Below are positions 13,833 through 15,096 of a DNA stretch of 15,096 nucleotides, piece by piece. The stretch's first letter is position 1. The number at the start of each line of letters is the position of its first letter. The notes beneath the pieces were generated by a model. The model did no database searches. It was not told where the DNA came from and saw only the letters and a list, made by a program, of their open reading frames with translations. Source of the stretch: Methylococcaceae bacterium (GTDB lineage Bacteria; Pseudomonadota; Gammaproteobacteria; Methylococcales; Methylomonadaceae); assembly GCA_947505055.1 (NCBI GenBank), contig CANNLO010000079.1, positions 1-15,096 on the forward strand, given 5' to 3'. The position numbers and the translations under genes are program-made.

Positions 13833-15096
13833 TTAGGTTTTACGCTTAACATCGACGATATTAGGCAATTGGCTTATTTTATAGAGAATCTGGCTTAACT
13901 GGTTGGTATCTTCAATTTGTATTGTTAAATTGAGTAAAGCAGAAAAGTCAGGATGGGTATTGAGTCCGGCATTGGAAATATGAATTTTAGCGTCGGCTAA
14001 AATTCGGGTAACGTCATTCAGTAAATTTTGCGAATTAAAGGCATGGATAACAATAGGAATAGCGAAGTTGGCTTTTTTATCACCCCAATTAACCGCTATT
14101 AGTTGGCCTTGTTTTTCCGGGCTCAAATGTAAAATGTTATCGCAATCTTTACGGTGAATTGTGATGCCTTTTTTATGGGAAATATAGCCGATAATCTCGT
14201 TGCCCTGTATCGGGGAGCAACAATGAGCCAATGACGTTAAGACGTTATCAATGCCGTCCACTGAAATAGCGGATTTTGCCAGTGATTTTTTGGGTTGCGT
14301 AGGTGCGGGGTGGACTTCCAGTTCCGGTATCTTGAAAAAGGCCGCTAGCTGGCGACGGCTAATATCTCCATGGCCTAGTGCTTCGAGCAATTTATCCGTA
14401 TCCGGCTGATTAAAATGTTTGGTCAGATCTTGTAACACAACATGCTTTAAACCCAAACGTTGGCTTTCTTTTTCTAAAATGGCTTTGCCCGTTGCTATAT
14501 TTTGTGCTTGTTGTTGATTTTTAAACCAGCTTTTAACTTTGCTGATGGCTGCTGAGGTTTTTAAATAACCCAGATTAAGGTCGATCCAGTTATGATTGGG
14601 GCCGCCATCTTTTGCCGTTAAAATTTTTACTTGCTCTCCGGATTTTAAGGTATAAGTCAAAGGGACAATGCGACCGTTAACCTTGGCGCCCCGGCAGCGG
14701 TGACCAATTTCGGTATGAATGGCGTAAGCAAAATCGAGTGGTGTGGAACCTTTAACCAGGTCGATTAATTTGCCGGCTGGCGTTAAAACATAGACGCGAT
14801 CACTAAATAATTCACTACGAAAATTTTCGGAAAGAACTTCATCGCCTTTTTCTTCCAGTAATTTACGCAGCGAGGCGATGTTTTTTTCTATAGCTGTGTC
14901 GTGTTTGCCTCCTTCTTTGTAAGACCAGTGTGCGGCAACACCTAGCTCGGCAAAATCGTGCATTTGCTGGGTACGGATTTGTACTTCGATTCGGTTGCCT
15001 TCCTGGTCAATAATCACGGTATGTAAAGATTGGTAGCCATTTTCTTTAGGATTGGCAATATAGTCATCAAATTCCTTGGGAATGGTTTGCCAAATG
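13833..15096 (-). CDS. relA: RelA (p)ppGpp synthetase, C-terminal ~420 residues (partial)
   Basis: The frame is open through the right edge, so only the C-terminal part is present. It begins within the synthetase domain: [22 protein letters not shown], then [25 protein letters not shown]. Next is the TGS domain ([29 protein letters not shown], 14690-14790 region), a helical region, the zinc-finger-like segment with [17 protein letters not shown] and HRKDCDN, and a C-terminal ACT domain ([23 protein letters not shown]). Wording such as FDDYIANPK and the AELGVAAHW context favours RelA over SpoT. RelA senses uncharged tRNA on stalled ribosomes and makes (p)ppGpp. The HD hydrolase-like domain lies outside the window and cannot be judged. 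polA begins at or just before the stop, so the two may be translationally linked. Confidence 0.94.
   Translation of the reverse strand, partial: IWQTIPKEFDDYIANPKENGYQSLHTVIIDQEGNRIEVQIRTQQMHDFAELGVAAHWSYKEGGKHDTAIEKNIASLRKLLEEKGDEVLSENFRSELFSDRVYVLTPAGKLIDLVKGSTPLDFAYAIHTEIGHRCRGAKVNGRIVPLTYTLKSGEQVKILTAKDGGPNHNWIDLNLGYLKTSAAISKVKSWFKNQQQAQNIATGKAILEKESQRLGLKHVVLQDLTKHFNQPDTDKLLEALGHGDISRRQLAAFFKIPELEVHPAPTQPKKSLAKSAISVDGIDNVLTSLAHCCSPIQGNEIIGYISHKKGITIHRKDCDNILHLSPEKQGQLIAVNWGDKKANFAIPIVIHAFNSQNLLNDVTRILADAKIHISNAGLNTHPDFSALLNLTIQIEDTNQLSQILYKISQLPNIVDVKRKT

Overview
The window reads as a moderately AT-rich gammaproteobacterial chromosome. Protein similarity recalled by eye (PolA, PyrE, HemW, RelA, GH17 protein) is compatible with a methanotroph-like lineage such as Methylococcales, but that placement is inference. 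Most of the window is housekeeping and signalling genes. The first 1.7 kb is a small accessory patch.

Layout. (1) Positions 1-1.74 kb, all on the + strand, hold three toxin-antitoxin remnants or modules in a row: the tail of a ParE/RelE-type toxin cut by the window edge, an apparently intact hicA-hicB pair, and a RelB/DinJ-type antitoxin whose overlapping toxin gene stops after 18 codons and looks frameshifted. Degenerate repeats and inverted repeats lie between them. (2) A GH17 beta-glucan hydrolase/transglycosylase fused to a multi-spanning membrane domain (1.77-3.48 kb, +). (3) A convergent two-component operon on the - strand, an OmpR-family regulator followed by a QseC/PmrB-like kinase with TAATG stop-start overlap. 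The kinase's sensor domain carries an internal tandem duplication. (4) Divergent from it, hemW and pyrE (+). (5) A REP-like palindrome that runs up to or into the start of a 642-residue dynamin-like GTPase (+). (6) On the - strand, transcribed leftwards from the right edge: relA (cut by the edge), polA directly after it, a rho-independent terminator, then an HDOD-domain gene that converges on the GTPase.

How the genes relate. HicAB and RelB are autoregulated addiction-type modules. The two-component pair is one transcriptional unit. hemW-pyrE are close enough to be co-transcribed, and relA-polA are adjacent or overlapping. The HDOD gene is separated from polA by a terminator with a U7 tract. 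I see no CRISPR array, tRNA, rRNA, insertion sequence or prophage. No clearly novel defence system is visible. The best candidates for a closer look are the lone dynamin-like GTPase with an altered Walker A and repeat-derived start region, the duplicated kinase sensor module, and the broken third toxin.
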